Below, piece after piece: positions 49,563-62,305 of a stretch of 64,000 nucleotides of DNA. The stretch is taken from the NCBI GenBank assembly GCA_949152475.1, contig OX424556.1, positions 54,270,451-54,334,450 of the forward strand, in the 5' to 3' direction. Numbering within the stretch: the stretch's first letter is position 1; each line of letters starts with the position of its first letter. This stretch comes from Terebella lapidaria (taxonomy: Eukaryota > Annelida > Polychaeta > Terebellida > Terebellidae). The translations under genes were made by a program, and so were the position numbers. The notes under the pieces are model-generated. The model saw only the letters and a list, made by a program, of their open reading frames with translations. It was not told where the DNA came from and did not search any database.

Positions 49563-51372
49563 AATTAGCCCAAGGACTAAGATAGGTTACCGGACAATTT
49601 TGGTCTTAAGCATTTCAGGTGAGATATGACCTTTAGACTCACCAATTAAGGTCATCTTTGTAAATTTCAATGTCACCATTAGGTATGCTGCATATGCCTT
49701 TGTGTATGTTCATAATACAAACATATAAGCTCTATCAACAAGTATTTCGTCTAAAGAGGCCAATTTACACATGTCAGGTCAGGCAAGATTTTTAGATTTG
49801 GCCTTCAAGGTCGTTTAAGGTCAAGTTCAAGGTCACCAAAAGGTGTGTCATATATACATGACATTTTATAGGCTTATACACAATCCTAACCTGTGTGTGC
49901 AAGTGTTTAAACCACAGAGGCCACTTTACACATTTCACATCAGACATTTAGCACCCAAGGTCAAGATCAAGGTCATCATTAGTTGTTCCATATACGACTT
50001 TCTATATGTTCACAATGCAAACTTGAGCTCTATCTACATGCATTTCATCTGAAGAGGCAAATTTGGGCACTTTTTGACCCCAAAATGGCTGTTTTGACCT
50101 TTCAGGTCATCAAAGGTCAATTTCAAGGTCACCTCACAAATCGTCATACATATGTATATGGTTTCCTATTTGAAATATCTAAGCTCTATCTTCAAGCGTT
50201 CTATGAGTACAGTCCTGTCAGCTCCCATTATGAAGGAAAAAGTGGCGAAAATTCTCATTCCTGGCAGCTACGATTATGAAGGAAAAAAGTGGCGAAAATT
50301 TTCCAAGTCCAAAATTTTTTTCAAAGGGTGAAAAAAATATTTTTTTTTGGCCTAGAAATGGCCCAAAATGGATAGTAATGTGTTTTGGGTCTGAAAAAAA
50401 GTTTTTGGCCGACCCGTCAAAAATTTAAATGGCCGCCACACGGAGATCGGCGATTCAAGGGCAACAAAACTTATACACGTCACAGATGTACATAAGAGGA
50501 ATCTTTTTAAATAAAGATTTCAAAGCTTATCAAACAGTTTTTGAGCAAATGGTCGCCAAAGTTCAAAATTGAGCGTTTTTAGACGAAACGGCCACCATTT
50601 TCAGAAAAAAATCTTTTTCAAAAATACCTCCTTCTACATCATATCCTATATGTCCACAATCAATTTCCAAGCTGAAAAGTCGATAAAAAGCGAGATAGTA
50701 GCCACTTTGTCCTCTGACCTTGAAAATAAGGTCAAAGGTCAAATTCAAGGTCACAAAAACTTTCAGCATATATCATTCCCTATAATCCTCAATTGATTCG
50801 TAAGCTATAAATTTGATAATAAGCGAGATATTAGCAATTTTGTTCTCTGACCTTGAATATTAGGTCAAGGTCAAATTCAAGGTCATCAGAATATTTGACA
50901 TTTATCATTTCCTATATGTCCACAAGTGAGTCCTATGCTATAAAGTCGATAATAAGCGAGATGCTAGCTATTTTGTCCTGTGACCTTGAAAATTAGGTCA
51001 AAGGTCAAATTCAAGAGTATGAGAATATTCAGCATATATAATTTCTTATATGATCACAATTGATTCCTAATCTCTAATCTCAATGTTAAGTGAGATATTT
51101 GGAAACGCATCACAAAGGTACATAAGGGGAATCTTATTAAACTGTCGGATCAGTTTTTGAGAAAATGGCCGCCAAAGTTCAAAAGTGAGCGTTTTTCGAC
51201 GAAAACGGCCGCTATTTTGAGAAAAACTAACAAATACCTCCTTCTTGAATTATTTTAAGGTATCTTTTCCCAAATTTTGAGACAGATTGGACAATACACT
51301 TTAAAAATAAAAATGTGGACGGACGCAACGTGACAGCAATAGGTTATTGAACTATAGATCTGGTGACCTAAC
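49563..51372 (+). mobile_element. Helitron-like element with AGGTCA-rich tandem core (older copy)
   Basis: Left end attagcccaaggactaagat, right end ctggtgacctaa; it matches the element at 53876-55656 along most of its length. The core repeats at about 120-150 bp (phrase taataagcgagat followed by gaccttgaaaata-aggtcaa). The terminal ctaa fits a CTRR terminus. The right-hand hairpin that is perfect in the second copy is decayed here, so this copy is older. Confidence 0.6.
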
Positions 51373-52292
51373 AAAAATTTTCAGCTCTTCTCAAAATTTG
51401 AAATTTGATACCAAGAGATAGTTCCCATGAAGAAAATTTTCTACACATTTTTATTCTTTTCCTTAACTTTAAAAATGTTATATACTCATAATGGGAGAGT
51501 ATTAGACAAATATTTACGGTCAATTTATTTTGCAGATTTTGCAGTTTCTCTTTACCGCAAAATTGAATTGACCACAAATATTTTTCTTCTAAAGCCTATA
51601 CATAATACACGACAGCAAAAATCAGCAAACTTGAATCACTGCAAATTTGTCTCGACATGAAAACCGCAAATATTTGTCTTTTTACATTATGCAAAATGCT
51701 GTGGAGCCCAATTACTGTAGATACAGGTTTGTATTATGAAGGGATAAGGCAATCACAATTATATTGTCACTGAAACCTATCAAATATCTTGTACACAACA
51801 TTGCAACACCCTTTTCTGATATTCAGTTTATTTCAAAGCATGATAAATAATCAGCATATACAATACCAATAAAACCAGCAAAATTTTTCAATATGAAAAA
51901 GAAAAATGGTTATCAAAAACTGGAGCAAGTTTGATGGAAGAGATCAAGGAGATTAATACTGTAATGGCTTCAATGACTACATACAAGTACCAGTGTCATA
52001 GCAGCTTTGGACAGTTTCTGCAGTTCCACAAATAAGGATCGGAATGTCGTAAGCATTGCCTATACATGTACATCTGTAAATATACTCGAAACAGAAACAT
52101 AAGGTACATAAACTGACAATAAAGACAACACTCCATACCTTCTAGATCTAACATAGAAACAATTCAGTAACACATTCAACATGTAGTGCCAGACCTTGTT
52201 TCACTCCCTTTTTGTTTTTAAACATCACATTTCCAAACTACTCAACACATGCTCTATAGATTTGTTTTTTCTGCAGTAGACACGAAACTTCT
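51373..52292. other. 3' flank of the glutathione transferase gene
   Basis: No exon was found. On the minus strand an AATAAA at 51832-51827 could end the GST transcript, about 460 bp past the stop. Confidence 0.45.
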
Positions 52293-55200
52293 TCATATTC
52301 TAAACCCAGTCCCATGCAGCTTGAACAACCTTCTCAGATCGATATGAACTTCATCGAAATGCGGCTGCAGCTTGCCCTGGACACGGTCTATCCACTCGGC
52401 GACCTTTGGGCGACCTTCAGCCACTGGGAAGCCGCAGGCGTGTACCTGCGTCACGTCACATATGCCTATGATGTCAGCGATTGTGATTTCGTTGCCGGCA
52501 AGGAACTCGCGCTCCCGCAGGAATATCTCCTCCAGCTGGTCAAGCGAGATTTCCAGCTGGTTCTCGAAATGTCGCAGTCGCTCTTGGTTGATGGGAATAT
52601 TCATCATCTTGGGCTCAATCACCTGAAAGTAACTTTTTTACAATTTATCTCACTGCTTTTACCAAGAGTCACTCTAAAGCATCGCATTAGGTAAATTGAC
52701 TATAGAATTGTATCTTTCCGCAGGTTAAATATTCTGCTATTCTAGATTGGAGCAGCTAGCAGACAGGTACTGCACAAAAGTTAAATCATAGGCCTACACA
52801 AGCGAGGTTTAGGAATCGTGGCTACTTAAGGAATTGAATAGGAATCACAGAATCACACCACATGGTATATCACATGTATACATGTATGAATGTAGCCATT
52901 AAATCTTCCATTTATTATACAGTATAAATGTATATGCTATTAATTCTGTATGAGCACGGAAGAACTCTATGAAGAGCCGAAATGAAGTACCTGCTGATTG
53001 AAGACGCCACTGGCGTTGACATGCATGTTTGTATGCTGCCAAGCACAGTATTCGTCGACCCGAGCCCGAGCTTGTAACTCAGCCGGGTACCACATCGGAT
53101 CCACGCTGTACCTGGCACACAGGTACTTCAGGATAGCCACGCTGAGAGCAAAAACATGGGAGAAATTAGCAAAAGACTATGATTTTATTTTGTGTTGAAG
53201 AAATGCAAGCCCTTACCATTGATGCAAAATAAATTTCATTGAATATTTCATATGTTATCAATTATGTTCCAATAACATGCATATACATGTAAATTGTATT
53301 TCAATAAGAGTAAGAATTAATCCCTAATTCAATTCAATAAATCCATGAATTCAATGTAAGGAAACACAGATTGACCCATTACAGGTTCAAATGTGATAAG
53401 TAATAAACATGATACATGTATGACATTCATCTGTTACTACTGACATGCAAAAACAATGCAACATGGATGAGAATATGGATAAATTGAACAGTAAAATATG
53501 GCAAATACATTACTCCAAATATATCAGAAATACATGTACATGTACTTCAATATCATATTGGGAGTGGAAAATCCGAGTGGTTGAGAGCACCAACCTCTAG
53601 GCTCTAGTGATGGGCTGTACACGTATCCCATGACACACATGCTATAGCATCCAAGGTGTGAGAGGTCTGCAGAACAGAACAGGGCAATAAATATTCTTAA
53701 TCGGTTTCAACGGCTATGCACCTCTGGCCCGAGTTACTGGTACACAATGTGAAACTCCTTTTAAATAAACTAAATCTAAACAATTGAATTTCACACCAAA
53801 ACTCATTAAATATATGGGCGACATAAATTAAACAAATACATATATGCCTTTTAACATTTATTTAAATAAATAAAAATTAGGCCAAGGGCCAAAGATAGGT
53901 TACCGGACAATGTTTAATATTTCAGATATTAGCCAGGTCGCTGGTTAAATTCAAGGTCAAGATAATATTCAGCATATATAATAGTAAGCATATATCATGT
54001 CCACAGTTGATTGCTAAGCTGTAAATTCAATAATCAGAGAGATATTAGCAATTTTGTGCTGTGGCCTTGAAAATGAAAGAAAAGGTCAAATTCAAGGTCA
54101 TCAAAATATTCAGTGTACATTGCTGCTTGCATATCATTTTCTATATGTCCACAATTTATTCCCAAGCCATACAGACAATAGACGAGCAATATATGAGCCA
54201 GTTTGTCCTTGGACCTTGAAAATAAGGTCAGAGGTCAAATTCAAGGTCACGAGAATATTCAGCATATATCATTTCCTATAAGTCCACTATTGATTCCTAA
54301 GCTGTAAAATCGATAATAAGTGAGATAATAACCATTTTGTCCTGTGACCTTTGAAAATGAGGTCAAAGGTAAAATTCAAGGTCATGACAATAATATGCAC
54401 ATATCATTTCCTATATGTTCATAACTGATTCCTAAGCTGTAAAGTCGATAACAAGCGAGATATTAGCCATTTTTTCCTATGACCTTGAAAACAGGGATGG
54501 GGTCAAATACGTATCTGTATTTGAAATATACTAAATCTTGTATTTGTATTTGTATTTGACAATTTCAAAACTGGCGTATTTGTATTTGAATTTGTATTTG
54601 AGGTCTGTATTTGATGTATTTGGAATCAAATACAGTCAAATACACAGAAGGAATTTTTTTTGTGGCTTAACTTATATTTTCTTGTGTACATGTATATCAT
54701 GGTATATTGGATAACCAATGATAGTGATCTGAAGGGGAAATTTATAACAGCGACAAAAAAGCCCACTGAATGTGTCAATAATACGACTCAAAAACCACGA
54801 ATGACTAAGAAATAAATATTTGCATTTGTATTTGTATTTGAAGAAATGTATTTGTATTTGTATTCGTATTTGGTCGGCTCTGGGAGTATGTATTTGTATT
54901 TGTATTTGGCTTTGAGTATTTGTATTTGTATTTGTATTTGACAATCTGTATTTGACCCCATCCCTGCTTGAAAATGGGGTCAAATGTCAAATTTAAGGTC
55001 ATCAGAATATTCAGTAGCCTATATATCATTTCCTGTATGTCCACAATTGATTCCTAAGCTGTAGAGTCGATAATAAGCGAGATACAAGCCATTTTGTGCT
55101 CTGACCTTGAAACTGAGGTCAGAGGTCAAATTCAAGGTCACGAGAATATTCAGCATATATCATTTCCTATATGTCCACAATTGATTCCCAGTCTCTAATC

Positions 55201-57766
55201 TCAATTTCAAGTGAGATATTAGGCATAATGTGTTCCATTATAAAGCATAGGAGAATTTAACATGGGAAAGTCCCATTTGGGCCGAGTTTGGGCCAAAATG
55301 GCCCACTTCGAGCGATTCGAGCGCAACGAAATTTATAGACATCATAGGAGTACATATGAGGAGTGTTATGTACCAAAAAGAAAAAAAGTTACTGAACAGA
55401 TTTTGAGAAAATGGCCGTTAAAGTCCAAAATCAGGCATTTTTCATCGAAAACGGCCGCCATTTTGAAAAAAAAAGCGAAAATCAAAAAACTAAAAAATAC
55501 CTCCTTCTTGAATTACTTTTAAGTATTTTTGTGCAAAATTTCAGAAAAATTCGCCCGCAAACAAAAAAGATAAAAATGTGGACGACGACGACGACGACGG
55601 ACGACGGACGCAACGCCATGCCAATAGGTTTTCGGACCATAGGTCCGGTAACCTAAAAATGCATTACCAAACCCAATCATGCAGCTCTACACGACATACA
55701 CTGAACAAAGTACAGCACATCAGCACATGCACATCACTACCTTTCAGTGAGAATGAAGCCATCATCATCAATGGCAGGTACAAGTTGAAAGGGATTTGTT
55801 TTACCATATTCTTCAGTCAAATGTTCGTCTGAAAATAAACAATGACAAAACTATTGACAAATATTACATGCATTTGTGGTTTTCTCGTAATTTTCCCAGT
55901 AAAACTGCAACTAACTTTTATGATCAATGAAGAGAAAAATATAGGCCTATTCTACGGAGTTCCACAGGCGACATACGACATACTACATACGATATACTAC
56001 ATATGACATACGACATACAGACTACATATGACATACGACATACTACATGACATACGACATACTACATATGACATACTACATACTACATATGACATACGAC
56101 ATACTACATGACATACGACATACTACATAATAGTACATATGACATACGACATATGACATATGATATACGACATACCACCCTATCCTTCCCATTGAAAGAA
56201 AAAACTTTCTCATGGCCGCCTCAGAAGGACTGAGGCACGATGTGCAATCACTACTTAAACAAAGAAAACCACCTCAGGGATGACAAAAATTGTTCATGTA
56301 GTCATGAAGTATGTCATATGTCGTAATAATCGTATGTAATATGTCATATGTAGTATGTCATATGTAGTATGTGGTATGTCACATGTGGTATGTTGTATGT
56401 CATATGTAGTATGTCATATGTAGTATGTAGTATGTAGTATGTCGTATGTAGTATGTCGTATGTAGTATGTCGTATGTCATATGTAGTATGTCGTATGTAG
56501 ACAAAGTACGTCTTTCGGTAATACCTGCTGAGGACCGCAGGTCCGAAAGACGAAGTTCCATGCATGCTAAAAAGTGTACCTCGATGCGAATGAAATCTAT
56601 TCGCCGTTTGACACCTCAAAACATGGTGAAAACTAACGAAAATTACAGCTAAACCTACCAAAATGGCTAGGATAATCATTTACAAGTTGTTATCTGCACT
56701 AAAATCGCTGATTTATTATGTTTTACAAACATCTTGAATCGTTTGAACCAAAGATGCAAAATCTGGCAAGTTTTTCGCTTCGATTCAATGGCGGTTTTAT
56801 ACGATGTTGAATCAAATCGAAACTGGCTTAGTAATGCGTTCATGTTTTTTAGCATTACGCAACACATGTCCGTTTCGATTTGATTCTACACCATATTTCT
56901 GTGTCACGGAGTTTGTCGAGGCAATGGTGAAACCGCCATTGAATCGAAGCGAGAAACTTGCCTGATTTTGCCGGTTTAGTTCAAATGATTGAAAATGTTT
57001 GTTAAACACAATGAATCAACGATTTTAACACAGATAACAACTTTGAAATGATTATGCTTGCCATTTTGGTAAGTTTAGCTGCAATTTTCGTTAGTTTTCA
57101 CCAAGTTTCGAACTCTCAAACAGCGAATAGATTTCGTTCGCATCGAAGTACACTTTTCAACACGCATGGCACTTCGTCTTTCGGACCTGCGGTCCTCAGC
57201 AGGTATTCCCGAAAGACGTACTTTGTCTATGTCGTATGTAGTATGTCGTATATATATATGTAGTATGTACCATGATGTCATACATTGGTATGTCACTTTC
57301 ACCCTAAAGCCCTGAAAACAAGGCAAAAGCAGGTTGTATTTTAAGGGTTTTTTTCGTTCACTTTCACGAAAAAAAAATCTCGAAATACACACTGCTTTTG
57401 CCTTATTTTCAGGGCTACTTTCACCCTGGTTACTTTTAAAGTCATATGTCGTATGTAGTATGTCGTAAGTAGTATGTCGTATGTGGTATGTCGTATGTAG
57501 TATGTCGTATGTCGCCTGTGGAACTCTATACTATTCCAAAATTAAATATTGGAAATCGTAATTCGCATATCCACATAGGCCTACAATCTTAGCCTTTCCA
57601 TACATTATCAACAATCATATTAAGAATGCAGCATTACCAGCCGATAATTACCTTGTCTGAGTGAGATTGCATTGTCTGTGAATGGTATTTTCGTGAGTTT
57701 CAGAAATAGCATGACAGCTCGCGATGGTTGCGACGTTAAATCATAATATACCCGCAATCCAGCCAT
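52293..57766 (-). CDS. GSTT1: Glutathione S-transferase, theta class (227 aa, four exons)
   Basis: Exons 57766-57652, 55828-55741, 53141-52991 and 52622-52293, with matching phases (1, 2, 0) and GT-AG introns. The thioredoxin-like N-terminal domain reads [20 protein letters not shown]; the catalytic serine of theta GSTs is the S in [20 protein letters not shown] and [18 protein letters not shown] form the glutathione-binding strand-helix with the conserved cis-proline and the ES pair. The helical C-terminal domain includes [13 protein letters not shown] and the [18 protein letters not shown] motif, then [13 protein letters not shown]. Length and exon layout are normal for the family. The enzyme conjugates glutathione to electrophiles in the cytosol. 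Introns 1 and 2 are heavily invaded by repeats, but no coding damage is seen. The symbol denotes the class; orthology to a particular vertebrate GSTT was not tested. Confidence 0.93.
53565..53760 (+). repeat. Possible degraded tRNA-derived SINE
   Basis: The sequence ccgagtggttgagagcacca resembles the start of a Ser/Leu-type tRNA including an A-box, within GST intron 2. The rest does not fold as a tRNA by inspection and no B-box was convincing. Confidence 0.3.
53876..55656 (+). mobile_element. Helitron-like element with AGGTCA-rich tandem core, in GST intron 2
   Basis: Left end attaggccaagggccaaaga, right end a perfect hairpin (cggacc-ata-ggtccg) and the terminus ctaa. The core repeats a ~140-bp unit (tatcatttcctatatgtcca ... 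aggtcaaattcaaggtcac). A (GAC)n run precedes the right end. A hAT MITE has inserted at 54492. No helicase frame, so non-autonomous. Confidence 0.65.
54492..54966. mobile_element. hAT-type MITE nested in the Helitron-like element
   Basis: Perfect terminal inverted repeats cagggatggggtcaaatac and gtatttgaccccatccctg bound 475 bp. The host octamer cttgaaaa is present on both sides (54484-54491 and 54967-54974). An 8-bp target duplication and CAGGG ends are the signature of the hAT superfamily. The interior is mostly tgtatttg repeats and does not encode a transposase. Confidence 0.92.
55957..57525. repeat. Palindrome of about 1.57 kb in GST intron 1
   Basis: The outer ends gagttccacaggcgacatac and gtatgtcgcctgtggaactc are exact complements. 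The arms continue through irregular tacgacatactacata repeats. They continue through a unique segment (left 56497-56665, right about 57060-57234, phrase ggaccgcaggtccgaaagac) and converge near 56850, where gtaatgcgtt and cattacgcaa face each other. The left arm holds about 150 bp not paired on the right (56170-56330). This is a foldback element or giant MITE. Confidence 0.88.
57308..57416. mobile_element. Small MITE within the right arm of the palindrome
   Basis: Inverted ends agccctgaaaacaaggcaaa and tttgccttattttcagggct enclose 109 bp. The flanking phrase actttcaccct occurs on both sides, slightly offset, suggesting a target duplication. It is absent from the left arm, so it inserted after the palindrome formed. 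Confidence 0.7.
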
Positions 57767-59004
57767 TTTTTCGCGTCTATCCGATGTTGTCAGAGGGAAG
57801 GTCAAGGTCGACTTTTGACGAACAACAAACAAAAACTACCACACCGAATACGAAACAAGTGCACAGCTGTATCGGAAAGAAACATAAAACTTGCAGTTGG
57901 TCACATTGCTACGTTTCATGGGTGGGGGGAAGGGGTAATTGTGAACGCACGAGTTGTGTACAATGGCAGTGCTTTTTTTGTTACCAAAATGCCGAATCAT
58001 TCACCATACATACAAGGCAGTTACCTAGCGCTGGCACGCTACAAGGCAGACAGTAGGGTTCCCGAGGAATACAGAAATAACATCAGGTTATCAACAAACT
58101 CTAAAAAAAACTTTGAAAATGTTCCCGAAGAAATACAGAAATAACATCAGATTATCAACAAACTCTATAACGTCTAACCAATACCACGAACAAATTAATT
58201 TTATACAGACATGATAGATGCTGTAACTGCCAGCTTAATATACATGGCTTACTCCATTGGAAATGTGCTATGTCATGTGATAAAATATGTCTATATCAAA
58301 AATGCTTTTTGTTAAAACACTATTGTGTATATTGCATGGCATCCACTACAACAACTGTAATAACATTTTAAACCTACCATGTGAGATGTAAACCCTGTCA
58401 TGAATATGGTAACGAATGAATTTGAAGTCATCACTTTCATGTGTAGCATTGGCCTCCCAAACAAAACAAGACAAACCATGCCGGATTTCAGAAACAGGAA
58501 CCAGTATTTGCGGAATAGGTAACAATAAACGAAATTGAGCCGATAGAGACAAGATCAACATCTCACATATAGTGCTGGGGCTGAAATGTTATTTTTGAGA
58601 TTTGCTGCACCCCCCCCCCCCCCCCCGTCATAATTATGTTTGGTGATTTTTTCATGTTCCTTGATATATAAGCTGATAATTTCAAAACATTACCCCTCTG
58701 GGAAAGTGTCCGAACGACCTTTCCCGGACGACTTTTCACATTACTAGTTTAATCTATTCGCGGACCACTTTCGCTCTGCCAAATTAAAGGGGTACAGTTG
58801 TATAATGGTCCATAACTTTTTTCCTCTGCTTCAGACACACACATAAATGACACCACTGGAAAGATTAGACTTTTTCCTGTCGAATGGTACCTTCACTGAT
58901 GATCTACGTCCATTTTGAAGGTCACAAGTGAACTTTAAACACATCTCACTAACATCCGCAACGTCGAAAAATTCGCAATTTTTTATTCGCCACTGCTAAA
59001 ATTT
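57767..59004. other. 5' flank of GST
   Basis: It must contain the GST promoter, but no core element is evident. A minus-strand frame at about 58563-58377, from a Met to a gtaggt donor, reads LLPIPQILVPVSEIRHGLS and further on FKFIRYHIHDRVYISH. This could be an exon of an unknown gene, but I found no acceptor partner. A direct duplicate of about 50 bp (agaaataacatcag...) lies at 58072 and 58137. A run of about 19 C residues sits near 58608-58626. Confidence 0.4.
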
Positions 59005-59045
59005 ATTAAGGCATTTCGGCAGAAATGCCTTTATGGTTTTAGCAG

Positions 59046-59078
<33 letters not shown>

Positions 59079-61569
59079 CTTTTTTTTCTTCTTCCGCCAC
59101 TTTTGGTTTCCGGACGATAACTTTAGATTGCCTTGACGGATCCTTGTCAAATTTTCACCGCAAGTCAGAAATGATATGAGGAAGAACCCTATTCTTTTTG
59201 AGCCGGATCGGAGGTCCGTGAGGTCCGTGAGGATGAAATCAAGGCTAATTTTAAGACTTGGTTTCCGGACGATAACTGGAAAAATATTTATGCAATAGTT
59301 GCAGAACTCTGCATGGAGGTTCATATGCCACCAGGGAAGAACCCTATTGATTTTGGGATCGATCCGTCAAACGACCTTTGACCTAGAGGTCAAAATAATT
59401 TTTTGCTGATTCATCCTTGAGGCCTCCTGCATATCTCGGAAACCGTGCGTCGTAGAGCGAAACGGACGTTATTTTCGGACTCGTCGCCCTAGACAAACAT
59501 CTCTAGGGTGTACTTTTTTTTTTGATCCGGCTCTGAGGTCCGTGAGGTCCGTGAGGATGAAATCGAGGAACTTGGTTTCCGGACGATAACTCAAAAAATA
59601 TTCAGGCAATAGTTGCAGAATTTTGCACGGAGGTTTATATATCACCAGGGAAGAACCCTATTGATTTTGGGATCGATACCTCAAACGACCTTTGACCTAG
59701 AGGTCGAAATAATTTTTTGCTGAGTCATCCTTGATTCATCCTGCATATCTCGGAAACGGTGTGTCGTAGAGCGAAACGGACGTTATTTTCGGACTGGTCG
59801 CCCTAGACAAACATGTCTAAGGGGTATTATGGATGAACTTTGACCTTGACCCGAAATTTTTTTGCCGAGTCGGCATTTTTCGTTTTCGTCGATATCTCAA
59901 AAACGGTGCGTCGTAGAGCGAAACGGACGTTATTTTCGGACTCGTCGCACTAGACAAACATGTCTAAGGGGTATTATGGATGAACTTTGACCTTGACCCG
60001 AAATGTTTTTGCCGAGTCGGCATTTTTCGTTTTCGTCGATATCTCGGAAACGGTGCGTCGTAGAGCGAAACGGACGTTATTTTCGGACTCGTCGCACTAG
60101 ACAAACATGTCTACGGGGAATTATTGATGAACTTTGACCTTGACCCGAAATTTTTTTGCCGAGTCGGCATTTTTCGTTTTCGTCGATATCTCGGAAACGG
60201 TGCGTCGTAGAGCGAAACGGACGTTATTTTCGGACTCGTCGCACTAGACAAACATCTCTAAGGGGAATTATGGATGAACTTTGACCTTGACCCGAAATTT
60301 TTTTGCCGAGTCGGCATTTTTCGTTTTCGTTGATATCTCGGAAACGGTGCGTCGTAGAGCGAAACGTGCGTTATTTTCGGACTCGTCGCACTAGACAAAC
60401 ATGTCTAAGGGGTATTATTGATGAACTTTGACCTTGACCCGAAAATTTTTTGCCGAGTCTGCATTTTTCGTTTTCGTCGTTATCTCGGAAACGGTGCGTC
60501 GTAGAGCGAAACGGACGTTATTTTCGGACTCGTCGCACTAGACAAACATGTCTAAGGGGTATTATTGATGAACTTTGACCTTGACCCGAAAAATTTTTTG
60601 CCGAGTCGGCATTTTTCGTTTTCGTCGTTATCTCGGAAACGGTGCGTCGTAGAGCGAAACGGACGTTACTTTCGGACTCGTCGCACTAGACAAACATGTC
60701 TAAGGGGTATTATGGATGAACTTTGACCTTGACCCGAAATTTTTTTGCCGAGTCGGCATTTTTCGTTTTCGTCGATATCTCGGAAACGGTGCGTCGTAGA
60801 GCGAAACGGACGTTACTTTCGGACTCGTCGCCCTAGACAAACATGTCTAAGGGGTATTATGGATTAACTTTGACCTTGACCCGAAATTTTTTTGCCGAGT
60901 CGGCAGTTTTTGTTTTCGTCGATATCTCGGAAACGGTGCGTCGTAGAGCGAAACGGACGTTATTTTCGGACTCGTCGCACTAGACAAACATGTCTAAGGG
61001 GAATTATTGATGAACTTTGACCTTGACCCGAAATTTTTTTGCCGAGTCGGCATTTTTCGTTTTCGTCGATATCTCGGAAACGGTGCGTCGTAGAGCGAAA
61101 CGGACGTTATTTTCGGGCTCGTCGCCCTAGACAAACATGTCTAAGGGGAATTATTGATGAACTTTGACCTTGACCCGAAATTTTTTTGCCGAGTCGGCTT
61201 TTTTCGTTTTCGTCGATATCTCGGAAACGGTGCGTCGTAGAGCGAAACGGACGTTACTTTCGGACTCGTCGCCCTAGACAAACATGTCTAAGGGGTATTA
61301 TGGATTAACTTTGACCTTGACCCGAAATTTTTTTGCCGAGTCGGCAGTTTTTGTTTTCGTCGATATCTCGGAAACGGTGCGTCGTAGAGCGAAACGGATG
61401 GTATTTTCGGACTCGTCGCCCTAGACAAACATGTCTAGCGGGTATTATGGATGAACTTTGACCTTGACCCGAAATTTGTCAACATTTTTCATTTTCGTCG
61501 ATATCTAGTATTATAAATTATTCATCACACCGAAATGCCTCCAAGGCATCTTTAGGCCTTGACGTCTAG
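59005..61569 (+). mobile_element. Helitron-like element with about twelve 147-bp tandem repeats
   Basis: It opens with the foldback aaggcatttc-ggca-gaaatgcctt (59008-59031) and a poly-T run. It ends with the hairpin atgcct-cc-aaggcat, then ctag at 61566-61569. From about 59700 to 61480 a 147-bp unit repeats about 12 times with high similarity (phrase ctcggaaacggtgcgtcgta); a degenerate copy lies near 59431. It is the same family as 48494-49272. Internal-repeat Helitron-like elements (HINE/pearl type) are known from bivalves and other invertebrates. Confidence 0.75.
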
Positions 61570-62305
61570 TTTTCTGAGCGTTGTGTTATATTCAAATTGC
61601 ATATATGTACTGATGATAACTATTAAACTAATATCTTACACCCTTTATTGTATACATATGTATTCTTTATATGTATATGTATGAAACAATGACTATAAGT
61701 CAAGGAAAACATACATTAACACTTTGAACAATTTTCATGATGTTCCCGCTCTCCAAAATTGACAGGCTATGGGTCTGCAAAGATCAATAACTTTAGTTAT
61801 CTCCATTTTGCGCACAAACAAATCGCTCCAATGGCAGGAAGAGCCTTTCTATTGCTTGTTGTTCGAGTGTTCATATAGGCCATTGGTCACGAACAGAATG
61901 TTAAAACATGCCGCTATTGATCGTTTTCACGAAAGGCGGCGCTCCAGCACCCGTCTTTCACACAATTCGTCCTTTGCATTCTGGGATACCGAAAATAGTT
62001 CCAACATGGATGCCTCTATGAATCGAAATAAATTTGAATGTTTGGGATATTTTGTTACTGACAGCACATATTGTCGAAAACTATACAATTTTTTAAAGAG
62101 ATTGTGATAGAATAACTCCACTAACGGTGTCCGTGGCAATCTTTAGTGCCTCTGAAAAATCCATGGCTGAGTCATGACTGTCGGGTCGACCCCTGGCCAG
62201 CCCTGGGTCGACCCATGCAAAACAAGAAAGCACGTGCTCGTGTTTACAAAACGCGCATTAATACGGACTATTTTGTTACCGCGCATTGACACTGTCCCCT
62301 GATTC
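61570..62305. other. Intergenic, nothing firmly supported
   Basis: An open plus-strand frame at 61769-62107 has no recognisable domain, no splice context and ordinary AT-rich composition; it was not called. Confidence 0.45.

Noticed and set aside
53565-53640. Possible tRNA gene
   Set aside because: Only an A-box-like start is present; no acceptor stem or B-box, so at most a degraded SINE.
54672-55044. Asn/Thr-rich minus-strand frames
   Set aside because: They translate tgtatttg simple repeats inside the hAT MITE.
56140-57500. Tyrosine/threonine/isoleucine repeat frames within the palindrome
   Set aside because: They arise from tacgacatactacata runs and change frame freely.
61769-62107. 112-codon plus-strand frame, considered as a gene
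   Set aside because: No domain, no splice signals at its ends and no duplicate to test conservation.
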